From Marsupella aquatica (lineage: Eukaryota; Marchantiophyta): 64,000 nt of DNA. This document shows, in pieces, positions 1 to 11,638 of this stretch. Location of the stretch: contig OZ316896.1 in the NCBI GenBank assembly GCA_973895155.1, positions 1,612,001 to 1,676,000 on the forward strand, written 5' to 3'. Below the pieces are notes generated by a model, which ran no database searches, was not told the DNA's origin, and was given only the letters and a program-made list of their open reading frames with translations. Both the position numbers and the translations under genes were made by a program. Numbering within the stretch: the first letter of the stretch is position 1; each line of letters starts with the position of its first letter.

Positions 1-1509
1 CTGATCATCGGGTGCCGACCCGATTCTTCCACCTTCAATATTCTCATGAATGGTTTCGGAAAAGCTGGCAAGCTTGAAATGACGGGAAAGTTGATTAAAG
101 AGATGAAAGACAAATGTTGCGAGCCAACTGTGGTAACCTTTGGAGTCCTCGTGAATGTTCTTTGCAAGGCTGGATTGCAGGATGAGGCATACGCTCTGTT
201 CACCTCGAACAAGGCTCTGGCGAACGTGGTAGTCTACAATACAATGCTACATGGGCTGGGCAAGATAGGACGCATTCAACAAGCTCTGAAGCTCTTTAAA
301 GAGATGGAGGCGAAGGGTTTTACCCCTCAAGTAAAAACTGTGAATATAGTCATACGAAGTCTTGGCCATGCAAAGAGGGTTGACGACGCATGGCATCTTT
401 TTAAAGAAATGACCTCTAAGGGTTTGGTCCCGGATTTGTTTACATATAATGTGATGCTTAGAATTTTAATAAAGGTTGCTAGAGTGGACGAGGCATTAAA
501 ACTTCTGGAAGAGATGACTAGAAGAAGGTGCATGCCTGATATTGTGACATATGGCACTCTCCTTTGTGGACTCAGAGACATAGGTGAGGTCGATGATGCT
601 CGGAAGCTGTTTGAACTGATGAGAGTTACTGGGGTGAAACCTAATGTCATTGTCTATGATGCTCTGATTGGTGCTCTATGCCAGGGAGGTAAACTCGATG
701 AAGGTATCAGGATGTTCAATGAAATGATCGCAGATGGCTGCACACCTGACGAGGTTGTTTGTGTAACGATATTTGGCAATTTATTGAAGGCAGGTAGAGT
801 TTATGAAGCTCAACAGCTCTTTGATAGGATGGATAACAAGGATGTGCAGATGTACTTGATGGCTTACAACACTGCTCTTCACGGACTGGGGAAGTCAGGA
901 AAAGGGGAAAGGCTGTGGAGTCTGTTCCAAGAAATGCTACGCACTGGCTGCCAGCCAGATGTGATCACATACAACACTCTCATTGCCCACCTTGGCAAAT
1001 CCGGAAATGTGGATGGAGCCTACCAGTTGTTCTTTGACATGCAAGTTTCAGGTTGCAGTCCAGATGTGGTTAGTTACAGCACCCTTATTGATGTACTTTG
1101 CAGAGAAGGAAGGACTGTGCAAGCGTTGGAGCTGTTTGAAGATATGAATGACAGGGGGATAGCTCCAAATGTAGTTACATATGGATCAATCATTAAGGGT
1201 CTTTGCCGGGCAGGCCAGTTTAAGAGGGCCCACTCGATTTACAAGAAAATGATGGACCAGGGATGCCTACCGAACGAGATCGCGTATAATACTCTGATAC
1301 GAGGCTTTAGCGGTTCTCCTGAACATGTTGATGAGTGCTATGTTCTGTTCAAAGAAATGACAGACAAAGGTTACTTGTCCAATCATCTTACATCACGCCT
1401 GCTCGTGAAATCTCTCAAGAAGGCGGGAAAGCTGGATGAGGTACACTTTGTGAGGTTGAGATCGTCCAAAGTCAGAAGGGCAAACAGCTCGGTAGCTGAT
1501 GCGCTGTGA
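1..1509 (+). CDS. P-class pentatricopeptide repeat protein, 5'-truncated by window edge
   Basis: Organellar RNA-binding protein of the PPR family; members bind organellar transcripts and affect their stability, processing or translation. The frame is open from base 1, and residues before the first ATG (base 46) already form a PPR motif (GCRPDSSTFNILMNGFGKAG), so the gene starts outside the window. About thirteen consecutive 35-residue repeats are visible, each with the VTYNTLI-type first helix and a G-K/R-x-D/E-A second helix. They are uniform P-type repeats with no E, DYW or SMR domain before the stop. The final repeats are followed by a short basic tail (VRLRSSKVRRANSS). No frameshift or stop is seen. 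Target RNA and organelle cannot be told because the N-terminal transit region is outside the window. Confidence 0.93.
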   Translation: MIIGCRPDSSTFNILMNGFGKAGKLEMTGKLIKEMKDKCCEPTVVTFGVLVNVLCKAGLQDEAYALFTSNKALANVVVYNTMLHGLGKIGRIQQALKLFKEMEAKGFTPQVKTVNIVIRSLGHAKRVDDAWHLFKEMTSKGLVPDLFTYNVMLRILIKVARVDEALKLLEEMTRRRCMPDIVTYGTLLCGLRDIGEVDDARKLFELMRVTGVKPNVIVYDALIGALCQGGKLDEGIRMFNEMIADGCTPDEVVCVTIFGNLLKAGRVYEAQQLFDRMDNKDVQMYLMAYNTALHGLGKSGKGERLWSLFQEMLRTGCQPDVITYNTLIAHLGKSGNVDGAYQLFFDMQVSGCSPDVVSYSTLIDVLCREGRTVQALELFEDMNDRGIAPNVVTYGSIIKGLCRAGQFKRAHSIYKKMMDQGCLPNEIAYNTLIRGFSGSPEHVDECYVLFKEMTDKGYLSNHLTSRLLVKSLKKAGKLDEVHFVRLRSSKVRRANSSVADAL

Positions 1510-2817
1510 TGGTCTAATATGAGATCAATAAGTGGAAATCCGTATTGTGCACGGCGTCTATTGGGACTGCGCAAACTTGCCGAAGCCTGTGTAGACTTCT
1601 TCACATCTTTGAACACGAATGTAAGTTCTTAGTCATGTCTCTTAGCAGTACTTCGTTTCCTTTAACCATTTGCAAGTTGTTCAGCCACTAGGAAAGAACT
1701 GATCGAGAAATTTAAGAGCATGAAATGAGCAATTTTGTGCTTATTGTTAACTGACCAAATCTTTGAATGTTGAACAGTGGCTGATGAGAACTTAAGCCAT
1801 GTTGGAGTTCACACCCACCGAGACCACCAAATAGCTGGACGATGATGTTGAAGAGAATCTTCTCTATTTTGGACAACCACGGCTTTGGGTCAGTATATAT
1901 TGTTTGCTGATTAAGTGTTCTAACGCAGCATGTCTCGGCAAAGGATCTCAAAGGAATCCTAGGCAGTACGGAATGTTAATCTAGCTTGAGAAGTTCCGAA
2001 TTTTAAACTCAGTGAGAAGCCCCAAGATCTGGCCATGGAGGGATGGATTAGATCAAAATTCAGCATACAATGATAATTTCCTAAGGATGTCCTGCATGCC
2101 TTTTCTCATTACCGCTAAGCCTTGGTCAATGAACTCACCAACCCACCACCACAATCCTATAGAACCAGAAGTCCCGACCAGTCTCTGTAACATTTCGATG
2201 GAGGGAGGGTTCAATCTCAATTCAATTCTCAACCAAAATTCATGATTGAATGTTAAGGGTCTAGTCTTTCATCAGTTGCATACTCTTGCCCACCCATCTC
2301 GCAGCTCATAATTGAAGAAGGTAGCTAGCTAACGTTGAGCTACTACCCTAGCGTGCAATTCTGGTGAGTGCGAGCCCCACTTGAGCCGATAAGATCCCAT
2401 AATACTCAATGCCCTTGTCCAAAAACGTATAATCTCTAGTCTTACACAAGGGATAGAAAACGGAGAGCCAAGTGCTGTTATAATTCATAGAGTAACTTAG
2501 CATTTTTATTTGAATGCATCACTACTGGCGGATTGAAGTACAGTTCAAGGGCAGACTTAGCGTTAATGATTTGGAGCTGCAAAACAGGGAACCAAAGTAC
2601 GGATGCACCGAAACATTGTCCCTGCCCACCCTATGGATTGAGTAAACTGATCGGCCAGTTTACACCACTGGGTCAGCTGTGTTTTTTATGGAATTTTGGG
2701 ACCCCAAATACGTTTCAAGTGCCCCAATCGTGAATTACTGGTTTTGCCAGACTAGCCCATTTATTTGGATAACTTTCGAATCTCTATCTAAAGCTGAGAG
2801 TTAGTGAGTGTGCTCGG
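1510..2817. other. Intergenic, no gene seen
   Basis: The 3' flank of the PPR gene. Short ORFs occur on both strands but none has recognisable motifs or codon bias. No repeat structure was noticed. Confidence 0.5.
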
Positions 2818-3085
2818 ACATGTCATGCTTGACAAAGATTTCGATTGTCGCTTGGGTGATTTTTGGACTGGCAAGATTGTCTGACCACGACACCGCACCA
2901 CCCATACAGCAGTTCTGGCAGGGACCCCAGGATATATGGCTCCAGAGCTTTTGATATATGGCTCCAGAGCTTTTTTACACTTTGAAAGCCACAGAGAAAA
3001 CGGATGTGTACAGCTTGGGAGCAATGGTGCTTGAGGTGGCTATAAGTAATAAATCTAATACGTGCAACAGAAGGTTGGAACGGAC
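2818..3085 (+). pseudogene. Lectin-type receptor-like kinase fragment (activation loop to subdomain IX)
   Basis: Conceptual translation across frames gives the hallmark stretch of plant lectin receptor kinases: LDKDFDCRLGDFW (DFG replaced by DFW), then HTAVLAGTPGYMAPEL, then TEKTDVYSLGAMVLEVA. The canonical order activation loop, APE, subdomain IX is kept, but an in-frame stop and a 1-nt shift separate the first two blocks. A 22-bp stretch around GATATATGGCTCCAGAGC is directly duplicated at the APE motif. The catalytic HRD loop, the ATP-binding lobe and the C-lobe are missing. It is a dead fragment. The intact L-type lectin gene about 1.4 kb downstream suggests that both derive from a LecRK-type locus, but this is inference. 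Confidence 0.75.
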
Positions 3086-4536
3086 TTGTAAATTGGGTTG
3101 TGGGACCTTTGCGGAAACTACACATTCTTGGACGCCGAGATTTACGACTACAAAATTCATATGATCGGGGCAAGATGATCATGTTCTTGAAGATTGTCCT
3201 AGCCTGTTGCCTAAGTTTCACGCAACCCATCACCCAGCCGGGCTCAGTTGAGGCAGTATATGTCTGTTACAAGCTCTGACTTGATCACAAGGTTTTATTT
3301 CACAGATTTTTTAGGATCTTTATAAAGTAATGAAATGGAACTCAAAACAAAATAAGTAATAAATTTTTCTATTATCAGGGTGAGTCAGTCTAGGGATCTC
3401 GTTCGATGCCAAGCTATGTGCGCCAGTCTTTTGTTAATCCAGTCTTTTGTTAATCCACTGCATGAGGCATTCCCACAATTGGCCGTGTGTGCTTTAGTAA
3501 TATGTGATAATTTAATGCTGAACGGGTGAGAGAGCCCTCTGGAGCTCTTAGATGTCCAAGATCCTTCGAATTAATTCAGCAATTTGTGAGAAAATTGCAA
3601 AGCTCATCAGCGTGTGAGTCGGAAATGGATTGAGCCGGCCTGCAAGCTGCTGGTTCTTGGTCTATCTGTCCAACTGACCAAATTTGTAGGGCATAAGAGA
3701 ATGTAGAGAAGAAAATTGATTCTCTCCTCGGGAAGTACATCCAATTTCGGATCGCCAATATCCACTTCATTTATCCTCGGGACGTAACATCCAATTGATT
3801 CTCTCCTCGGGACATAATATCCTGCTACTCGTGTTCATCGAACAGTTTTGATAAACGTAAATTACTTGTCTTACTAGCCCCAGCGCATGAGGTGCAACAA
3901 CATGCACCTCATGTAGCACGTCGATCTGCTGGCACATTTCACGAAAATGCATTGATGTTCGGTGGATGCTGAAGCATAAATAATATTGCTGGGAGGATGC
4001 AAGGTTTTAGAGTCGACAAACTAAATAAGCATTAAATACGCTGGAAGTCACCTGAATCTTGGTGAGCTCAGTTCTGGAATACGGCCATTGGCACCATTGA
4101 TATATTTGCCGTCTTCAGGGGCTGTTTGCCTCTAAATAAGCTTTCGGTCAATTTCTTCAGAGTAATGTCGTGCGTGACTTGTAAGTTGTTTGGGGCCGGT
4201 GTTTCACGAGGTTGCTATACCCTAGCCTGCAGCACACTAGAAAAATTTGCGTGAATTGCGTGACTGTACACGAACTGATTCACAGGAAATCATACATAGG
4301 ACTAGTCTAGATATACAAGTCATTCCAGCTTTGCAACGAGCTTATTGGACCCGCGTTGAGTTGTGTACTGTAGATCAATCAACACGTCTTGTGCTCTGTA
4401 TGTTATGTGAATAGAGTGTACCTTGCGCGTTCACTTTGAGCTCTCAATTGTCATTGACTTGCTATGCTGTGACAATCGATCCCGATGGATCGATAACAAC
4501 CGTCTGGTCTGAGTATCGTTAAATATCTGGAGCAGT
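3086..4536. other. Intergenic region upstream of the lectin gene
   Basis: No coding potential recognised. A short motif (GATTCTCTCCTCGGGA) recurs near 3718-3735 and 3796-3812. The proximal promoter of the lectin gene must lie in the last few hundred bases, but I cannot identify a TATA box or element with confidence. Confidence 0.4.
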
Positions 4537-5520
4537 ATGACTTTTCCCAAGGGCAGGAGCGTTGCTTGTACACTTCCTCGGCATTTTGATTTGCTCTTCT
4601 TCGCCCTCGTGATTTTTAGTTCGTCGGTTGCACTGGGACAGTCCCCTGCCGTCTTTCATTACGGTAACAGCTTCCAGACGAGTGATGGCGTTCAATTGGT
4701 GAACATAACCCTTACAGTACCAGATGCTCCAAACATTAACATTATTGAAATCCACGATGTCAACTTGACGTGTCATGCTGATTTTCATCTCGTTAATACC
4801 AGTCTTGTGCTGACCAGCCGGGTAGGAATGACTAAGGGCAATTTTTCAGGGAGGTGCTTCTACAACTTGCCCATCCAGCTTAATCCTTTCTGCACTTCGT
4901 TTACTGCGAACTCTTTCAGCACAATGTTTCAAGTCGCGATAAGTTCCCAATTGAATTCGTCTCTGGACCACAGACTAGGTTTCGTCCTGATGGCCGATAA
5001 CTCCACGCAGGATGAGGGTTGCTGGGATCTGAATCACACCTTCAATGGGCAGGCCTCATCGAACGGTCGTTGCTTTGCCGTCGCTGAAATCAAATTCTTC
5101 CACGATGATCCATACACCTTCTCTGTTGGTGCAGCTCCAAATTTTACCCGCGTTCCATGGAGCGACTATAGTTATTCCGAGTTCCTTTCGTTACGAGTGT
5201 GGATACAATACCAAGGTGACGCTAAGATCCTAGAAGTATTTATTGCTGGGGGGCTCAAGAGTGGCATGCTAGGAAATTTTCCTCCCAAGCCCACGCTGCC
5301 AATCATTTCCACTGCTGTAGATCTGACCGAACGAGTGAACTCAAATTTCTCTCTATTCGGCCTCTCGACGCTGTTTGTGGGATTTTCGGTGTCCGGGAAT
5401 TCCTCTGCGTCTGCGTTGGGTCCGAGCAATAGTGACGTTCTGTACATGATCGATGCGTGGACTTTCAATTCCAACGGGTTCGCTCCAGACTTTGACAATG
5501 TAACGCCGTCAGAGGAATAA
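4537..5520 (+). CDS. Secreted L-type (legume) lectin-domain protein
   Basis: A single-exon 327-residue protein. Residues about 17-34 form a hydrophobic signal peptide ending VALG-Q. The rest follows the legume-lectin beta-sandwich order: FSTMFQVAIS (128-136), a GFVLMADN strand (148-155), AVAEIKFF in place of the usual VEFDT strand (181-188), WSDYSYSEFLSLRVWIQY (208-225), VDLTERV (261-267), then VGFSVSGNSS (281-290) and IDAWTFN (305-311). Many N-x-S/T sequons suit an extracellular glycoprotein. The metal-binding Asp of VEFDT is not evident, so carbohydrate binding may be altered. There is no transmembrane helix or kinase domain, so it is either a soluble lectin or a receptor kinase that lost its cytoplasmic half; the decayed kinase fragment nearby fits the second idea. 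The ATG chosen is the first before the signal peptide. Confidence 0.85.
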   Translation: MTFPKGRSVACTLPRHFDLLFFALVIFSSSVALGQSPAVFHYGNSFQTSDGVQLVNITLTVPDAPNINIIEIHDVNLTCHADFHLVNTSLVLTSRVGMTKGNFSGRCFYNLPIQLNPFCTSFTANSFSTMFQVAISSQLNSSLDHRLGFVLMADNSTQDEGCWDLNHTFNGQASSNGRCFAVAEIKFFHDDPYTFSVGAAPNFTRVPWSDYSYSEFLSLRVWIQYQGDAKILEVFIAGGLKSGMLGNFPPKPTLPIISTAVDLTERVNSNFSLFGLSTLFVGFSVSGNSSASALGPSNSDVLYMIDAWTFNSNGFAPDFDNVTPSEE

Positions 5521-6882
5521 CCAATGGAATCCAGGGAATAACCTTCTGCGTTTGCACATTCTTGCTCTGCTTCGATTGTCAAGGGAATTATGTTTCAATG
5601 ATTTAATGATTCGAATGCGGATCAAATTCAATTCTTTTAGGGATTAGAGTTCAACGGGCTGACAGGAATAACCAATGGAATCCGTCCTTCGTATTGAGGG
5701 TTCATGTGCATGAGATCTCTTCCTCTTTGCCATGTCTGTGAAGGCCTTGCTTGCCTGACTGCACTTTACTCGTCTCTTTCTCTACCAATGACTAATTTAT
5801 GGTGTTTCATTCAGTCCTTGTGTGCTGGTGATTGCAATTGTGATGTTTCCTCAGTCCTTTGTTTGGTCGTTTTCACATTTCATTTTTGTGTTTTGTTCTC
5901 TCATTACCCGATATCCCTCAGCAATCTGAGTATTGTCATCCCAGATGCGCCTTCGGTACTATCGAGCGTTTATGTTACCTTGAAAGTTTGGGTGATAAAA
6001 TGGCAGTTCTGGTTATCATGTCGGTCACGTACATGTGTAGGCCTTTCCAGTTAGCCATTAAAGCTATGTGGGTTTTAATCGTTGAACTTAAGAAATGTAC
6101 CTGCTTGCGTAGATATGAAGATTGAATTAATTGGTTCTAACCCATACTCTGGGAATGTTTTGTAAGTGGGAAATATCTGTAGTTTCCATGCAAAGAAGCT
6201 TATGATTATAACCAGAAAATAAACATAGAATTAAGAATGTTGATTCACTGATATATGTTGAGACTGTAATGACAATGTATATGATTTTTTTTATCTTAGG
6301 AAAGAGATGGAGGAACTAAGCAAGACAGTGCTTGATGGGAAAAATGCGGTTACGAAATTTAGCAAATCTGGGCAGACAGATCTAGGAAGGCTGGAACTGA
6401 AATCCTTATAATTATGTGAAGGAGCTGGTTGTGGTTGTGAAGGAGCTGGTTGCTGAAAAAGGGGTAAGGCACGCGTGACAGTAAACAGGTTTACTGGTAC
6501 CAGGAAAATTTTTCCTGTTACGAGCAAAAAGTTACTATTACCAGGAAAAATATCCATGTCAAAATATTTTCTAAAAAATTTTATTTTCCAAAAAATCTAA
6601 GTTATAACATTTTTTGGCTAGCTTTGGGCGCTAGCAAAAAAAAAAAAACCTTTTTTTTTCCCAAAAAAAAATTTCAAAAAAATTTCAAAAAAATTATCAC
6701 TCATTTTCCTGTTACCAGTTTATGTTTTCTGTTACTGTTTGCTGTTTCCTGTCGTTTGTAAATACCCCCTGAAAAAGAGACAAGTGGGCAAAACTTGGAG
6801 GAGAGTATACATCAGGCTGGGACTGAGGAGGCGGAGGCGGAGCAGATCCGTTCATCAAATAGACTGAAACAATATTTATCTG
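5521..6882. other. Intergenic, with homopolymer-rich tract
   Basis: No gene recognised. The motif CCAATGGAATCC occurs at about 5520 and 5671. Bases 6420-6455 hold a short tandem GTGAAGGAGCTGGTTG repeat. Bases 6630-6700 are A/T homopolymer-rich. A short open stretch at 6298-6410 (RKEMEELSKTVLDGKNAV) may be an exon remnant of the gene fragment that follows. Confidence 0.4.
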
Positions 6883-7294
6883 ATGATTACATTTGTTTGT
6901 TATCTCATTCCACATACAGCGTCTTCGAGCATATATATGGAACTCACCTTGCTTGCTGATAACAAGTTGTTGAACCTAGATACCTCGCCCACTTTATTGT
7001 CTGGTTTTTTACAGCAGTATTTCTCTACTTTTGTAGTAGAAGGGGTCATTGCTGAGTATAAGGACTTACGGGACTCAGTTTTGGGAGTACAATATTTTTT
7101 ACGTGGTGGTTTTGGATTGCTAGCACTGAGGATTATGGAGAGCATTATCAATGATGAAGTACATACAGGTACAAAGGAATAGAGTGTATATGTCGGGGGA
7201 AATGTGAGTCAGTGGAAGTGCAAGCTGTGGCAGAGAATCCAGTGCCGATGACAGAGTACACAGACTACATGAAATAGTTCAAGTCGGATCGAGA
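6883..7294 (+). pseudogene. Remnant of unrecognised gene, left part, interrupted by the giant DNA transposon
   Basis: An open frame at 6883-7182 encodes about 99 residues (LLSGFLQQYFSTFVVEGVIAEY and similar). Reading in another frame continues at about 7200-7294 with GRESSADDRVHRLHEIVQVG, which runs directly into the target duplication of the transposon at 7295. When the transposon is mentally removed, the frame continues past 33,040 into an arginine/glycine-rich stretch (GLGGYGRGSRGSRGPCGPG). I do not recognise the family. An RGG-like tail often marks an RNA- or DNA-binding protein, but that is weak evidence. In-frame stops are present. Confidence 0.4.
7287..7294. repeat. Left target-site duplication of outer transposon
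   Basis: GATCGAGA, identical to 33,032-33,039 on the far side of the outer element, 25.7 kb away. An exact 8-bp match directly abutting both inverted ends is strong evidence for one insertion event. Confidence 0.92.
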
Positions 7295-7884
7295 CCCTGG
7301 GCCCTCAGCTTATATAATACGGGTAGGACGTGCGAACACTTCAAGGGTATTTTTAATTCATCCCAAACTAATTATTATAAGATAGTTAGAAGATAATAAG
7401 GGTGGGTTTTTTAGTGTCGAATAGGTTTTAAGTAACAAGGTATTTTTGAAACTCCCATTTATTATATTTTGGCAAGGGGGTAGTAATTTATCGCAACACG
7501 TGGCAGTATATGATTGGTCCACGTGTCTACTGTTAGTTGGTACTCATTATATTAATGTTTTAATATATTGCTACTATAAGGTCCCTTCTGAATGTTTGTT
7601 TTGTGCGGGGTTTTGTGGTGGGGTTTAGGCAGGGGTTTGGGTCTGGTTTGGGTGGGGTTTTCCAGGTTTTCAGGTTTTGGTCCTGACAACTTTGCTTCAA
7701 GGTTAATGGGGGTCCGGGCGGGGGGTATTAGAGTGGTGGCAGGAGTGTGAGGCGACGGATGAGATTGACTCTCCATCATATCGTGCACCGATCGTGCGAT
7801 GACGATAAGGCTAGGGAGAGGGCCAATGTGTTTGAATAGGATTAGGGCGCAGGCTCCTTGTCCCTCTCCCCCCTCCCCGCCCTC

Positions 7885-8900
7885 CCCGCGTCCCTCCTGG
7901 CATTCCGTGGAGGCCTCATTCCTTGGTTCATTCCTCACTCGGTCCCCTGCTTGCTACCGATTGAGCTCGCTTCCCGGCTCGCTTCGACCTTTTCTCATTG
8001 TTTTTGCAATCTTGCTGCAGCAGTGATCGCATTCACCATCCCCGCCGCCATCACTTGTTTCTGGTCTCTGTCATCGCTGGAGCTTCGCACATTGCTGCCA
8101 TCGCCTTCAGCAGATGTGCTTGCCACCTCCGCCATCACTAGAGCTTTGTTCATTGCCGCCATCGCCTTCACGGGCGCCTTCAGCAGCTGTGCTCGCCGCC
8201 TCCGCTTCAGCTCGGGCTTCAACTCTATGACCGGGTCTACGACTCACTCGATTGACAGGGCCGAGGATAGGGCTTGTTGTTTTGATGTTCTTTGGTCGTT
8301 TGCCATTGCCTGCGCTCACTGTCTCTTGGACCCGATTCCCGACTGTCTTTGCTTGTCATCTCCGCTCCCGTCTCCGCTGCTGTGGTGACACTTTTTGTGA
8401 CTCTTGGCCCAACTCTTGGTGACCATTTTTTTGCTTCAAGGTTTTCTTGGTGCATTCGCAGTTTGGTTTCTTGGTGCTTTCTTTTGAACGGGCTTTTGAA
8501 CTTTTAACTCTAAATGCTTCCATTTCTCGCAGTTGTTGTTGCCAAGGCTTAAGCACATACATATTGTCAATGTTGCTGACAGTTTAGATAGGGTTAGAGT
8601 TGTGTGCATTGCGATGGCTTCTGGTGCCTCCCTGCGTCCCTCGTGGCGTTCTATGTCGGGGTCATGCCTCGGCTCATTTCGATGATGGTCCCCCGCTTGC
8701 TCCCGGGCTTGCTGTCATCCGCGTTCTTCTCTCTTTGTTCCAAGTTCTTTTTGCAATCTTGTTGCAGTGATCGCATCTGCCATCCGTGTCGCCATTGCTT
8801 GTCCATGGTCTCCGCCATTGCTGAAGCTCGGGCTAGAGCTCCACTCGTCGCCGCCATCGTCTTTAGCAGCTGTGCTTGTCGCCATTGCTTTATCAAAGCC
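7885..8900 (+). repeat. Internal segmental duplication in 5' region of outer element
   Basis: A block at about 7885-8165 recurs, diverged, at about 8630-8865. Both carry CGTCCCTC-TGGC, a tract ending TTTTTGCAATCTTG(C/T)TGCAG, then GTGATCGCAT and a run of GCCGCCATCG-like triplets. Long ORFs on both strands here come from this C/T- and GCC-rich composition, and I do not call them genes. The block is not evident in the inner element. Confidence 0.6.
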
Positions 8901-9846
8901 TCTGGTTGTTGTCATTTATCGCCTTTAGCACCTATGCTCATTGCCATCATCAGTCTGGTTACTTTGTCCCATGTTTGTCAAATTTGATCCTTCCATTTTG
9001 CAATTGTGGTGACAATGCGTGGGGATTTTTGGGTGCAGGTTTGAGATGGGGTTTATTGCTTTCATACACGGAACCAGTGCTGGAAGGCCTGCTGGAAGGG
9101 CGAGGGGTACAAGCAACAGCAAGCGACCAAGTGCAGGCATTCGGATCAACTAATAGGTGATTTTCTCCTCTTCCCTTCCTGACTTCCTTTCTTTAGTCTC
9201 TCCATGTAGAATGCAATGAGTTCTTTCAGACAGTATCTTGCCATTTAATGATTGACTATTTGTGGTGCTTTCAGGGTTTATGTCCATTGCGAGGACAGTG
9301 CATTGTTGACCAGAGACAAATTTTGGGTTTGCGTTGTGGTCCAAGCCTGGTGGTCAGTTGTTGGTGGGCTCACTTCCCCACCCATTGCGAGAAAGCTGGA
9401 GGTCTCCAGTTCATGTGGGAGGTAAAGAATTCCCTCTCGCACTTCTCTCTCCCCCAGATAAAATGCTATGAGTTGTCATTGTGTGCTGCCATCTTAGGTT
9501 CTCTTCTGTGACAATCCTTGCTACTGTCATCTGTGTAGGTAAAATCTAGTCAATGACAACTCGCAAGCATTGGTGACAGTTTTTGGGCATTTGGGGTGCA
9601 GGACCAAGCTTTGGCAATCCGTTTGCTCTAAAGGTGAAGGAGCAACAGTGGAAGGTCCAAAGTTTAGCCGCTAGGTAACTATTCCTCTCCTATCCTCTTT
9701 CTTCAATTTCTCATCGGAGATCAAATGTTGTGATTTATTGTGATGAGAGGTAGCCATCATAGTTGACAGTTTGTTGTGCTTTGAACATTTAGCTACAATT
9801 TTCACCTCATTATTTATGGTTCCATTTATTTTGTATGCACCTATAG

Positions 9847-10985
9847 GTAACACTCGTTGTTGATTTGAAGACCGTCAATACTTCTGAGAAGCTAGACGGG
9901 ACATCAAAGAAGCGACATTGACTGGACGTTCATTCTAGGTGTGGGTCTCAATTTTGGCAGTCTATTGGTGGAGGGGCCAGAGTGACAGAGCAAGTGGAAG
10001 TGGGGAGTTCAGCTTTGCGGTAACATGTCCTTCCCTTTCTTTTGTTTGTGAAGTGCAAATTGTGACCAGTTTTATTGCAGCTTGTATCTCCTTGTGTGAA
10101 AGTGTCTTTTGTATCTGGAGGTAACACTTGATGTTGATTTGACGAACGTGGTCAGTTCAGACAAGTTAGACGGGACGTCAAAGAAGGTCGAGAAGGTTGG
10201 TGGATGGGCCATAGTGGCAGCAAGTGGGCGTGCGGAGCTCAGCTTTGCGGTAACATTTCCTCTCCCCTTTTCGTCTATGAAGTTAAATTGCTAATCCGTT
10301 TCATCTGCCCTTATTTGTAGATGACAGTATTTTGTGCTTTCAGGTTTCCTCTCCATTTTCACACTCCTCCTTTCACTAACACATATAATCCTGTCAGTTT
10401 GTGTTGACGGCAACTCAAGACAGCGGCAGCTGCACCACTTCAAAGGGCAACAGGAGGAGGTACCAGGCCAGGGTTACTTCAGGTAACCATCACCATTCTT
10501 CACAGACGCTATCCTTCCCTCTTTGGTGACATGTTTTTGTGTTTCAGGGTTTCCTTTCTGTTTTGACAAGTCTCCCAATGTTTTACCTGCGCAGATACTG
10601 TTACTTTGCTACGAGCAATCTCATAATCAGCGCGGGAATCTACAACAAGGGCGACACTCAAAAGGGCGTTAGGGCGACAACAACTGTTACATATGAAAGT
10701 TTACCTTTCCGGTGAGCACTCCCGTACCCATTTTTTAATTGCTGGAGCGCTGGACATGAAATGCTTTGAGTTCATTGTGATAGGATGTAGCCGTCTTGGT
10801 GCTAGTTTGTTTTTCTTTAATTGAAGGGTTTCTCTTGTTGTTTAATGTCCCATGTTTTTGTTTACGCAGGTAACACTCGATGTTGATTTGAAGAACACTC
10901 GATGTTGATTTGAAGAACACTCGATGGTGAATTGAAGAACGTGGTGACTTCTGAGAAGTTAGACAGGATCAATATCAAAGAAGGT
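9847..10985 (+). repeat. Three dispersed copies of an exon-like module
   Basis: A ~70-bp module beginning GGTAACACT(C/T)G(A/T)TGTTGATTTG occurs at about 9846, 10,120 and 10,868. Each is preceded by a pyrimidine-rich tract and an AG, like an acceptor site. Translated copies read VTLVVDLKT...SEKLDGTSKK and VTLDVDLTN...SDKLDGTSKK. Between them a second module ends GAG(C/T)TCAGCTTTGCGGTAACAT at about 10,025 and 10,252, where GTAAC would serve as a donor. This looks like duplicated exon-intron units of a gene in the transposon's 5' region. The third copy also has a 25-bp internal triplication. The product is unknown and the reading frame is partly broken. Confidence 0.5.
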
Positions 10986-11230
10986 CAAGACTGAAAAGGT
11001 AAAGTAACACAAGAAGCTCACCATATGGATATCACCTAACTTGGAACTTTTACAGTCCCTCACAATGTACGCTAGTTGTGTGCTATTTTGCCTTATTGTT
11101 AGCCGGGTTCTTTACATTGAATTTGACAGATTTCCTTCTGTTTGAAGGTGACGGACTTCAGCTTGAAGGTCACCGCGGGATCAAGCACCTTTTGTTTTGT
11201 GCACAAGGTGAGACTCAGGCTACTGCAGCC

Positions 11231-11638
11231 ATGGTGTCAACCCGCTCTCGGACTTTGGCCGCCCTCCAAGCTAAGGCACTCAGATTGAAAGAGAAATTGG
11301 AATATATGGGCATTCTAAAAGGACCCATTCTATGTTTGTTTGGCTGTGTACCTCCTCGTTTGTTGACTAGGCGCACTCTTTGGAGTAAGAGGGTCAACCC
11401 GACAGCAATTTTGTTCTTCAGATTGGTAGATGGTGTCCAGGGCGAGATGATCACCGGGGGTTGTCTCCATCCCCATTCCCTTAGGTGTTTGGCTTGTGAT
11501 GTGCACCCCGATGCATATATCAAGCATGATTGGGCCTTCAAAGCAAAGCACGCCCAAAAGTTGTGTCGATTGTGGCACACTGACCTGTATGTGAATGGTA
11601 CTGGTATCATTAGTGATACAGCCCCCGCAGAGGCTTAG
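11231..11638 (+). CDS. Hypothetical ORF in 5' region of outer transposon
   Basis: The frame is open from 11,078; I place the start at the ATG at 11,231, which follows an acceptor-like TACTGCAG and sits in a CCATGG context. The 135-residue product begins MVSTRSRTLAALQAKALRLK, a basic predicted helix. It then contains a cysteine/histidine set (CLHPHSLRCLACDVHPD, later HAQKLCRLWHTD) that could form a small zinc site. It ends at a TAG in ISDTAPAEA. No family is recognised and no counterpart was found in the inner element. It may be a second transposon gene, an upstream exon set, or captured host sequence. Confidence 0.35.
   Translation: MVSTRSRTLAALQAKALRLKEKLEYMGILKGPILCLFGCVPPRLLTRRTLWSKRVNPTAILFFRLVDGVQGEMITGGCLHPHSLRCLACDVHPDAYIKHDWAFKAKHAQKLCRLWHTDLYVNGTGIISDTAPAEA

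Noticed and set aside
2958-3164. A stand-alone kinase ORF
   Set aside because: Only the APE to subdomain IX stretch is present; catalytic and ATP-binding motifs are absent and frames are broken.
5172-5582. Minus-strand ORF opposite the lectin gene
   Set aside because: Antisense shadow of a well-supported coding region with conserved lectin motifs.
7799-8987. Long overlapping ORFs on both strands at 7.8-9.0 kb
   Set aside because: They come from duplicated GCC/CTC-rich sequence, give no recognisable protein and are open in several frames at once.
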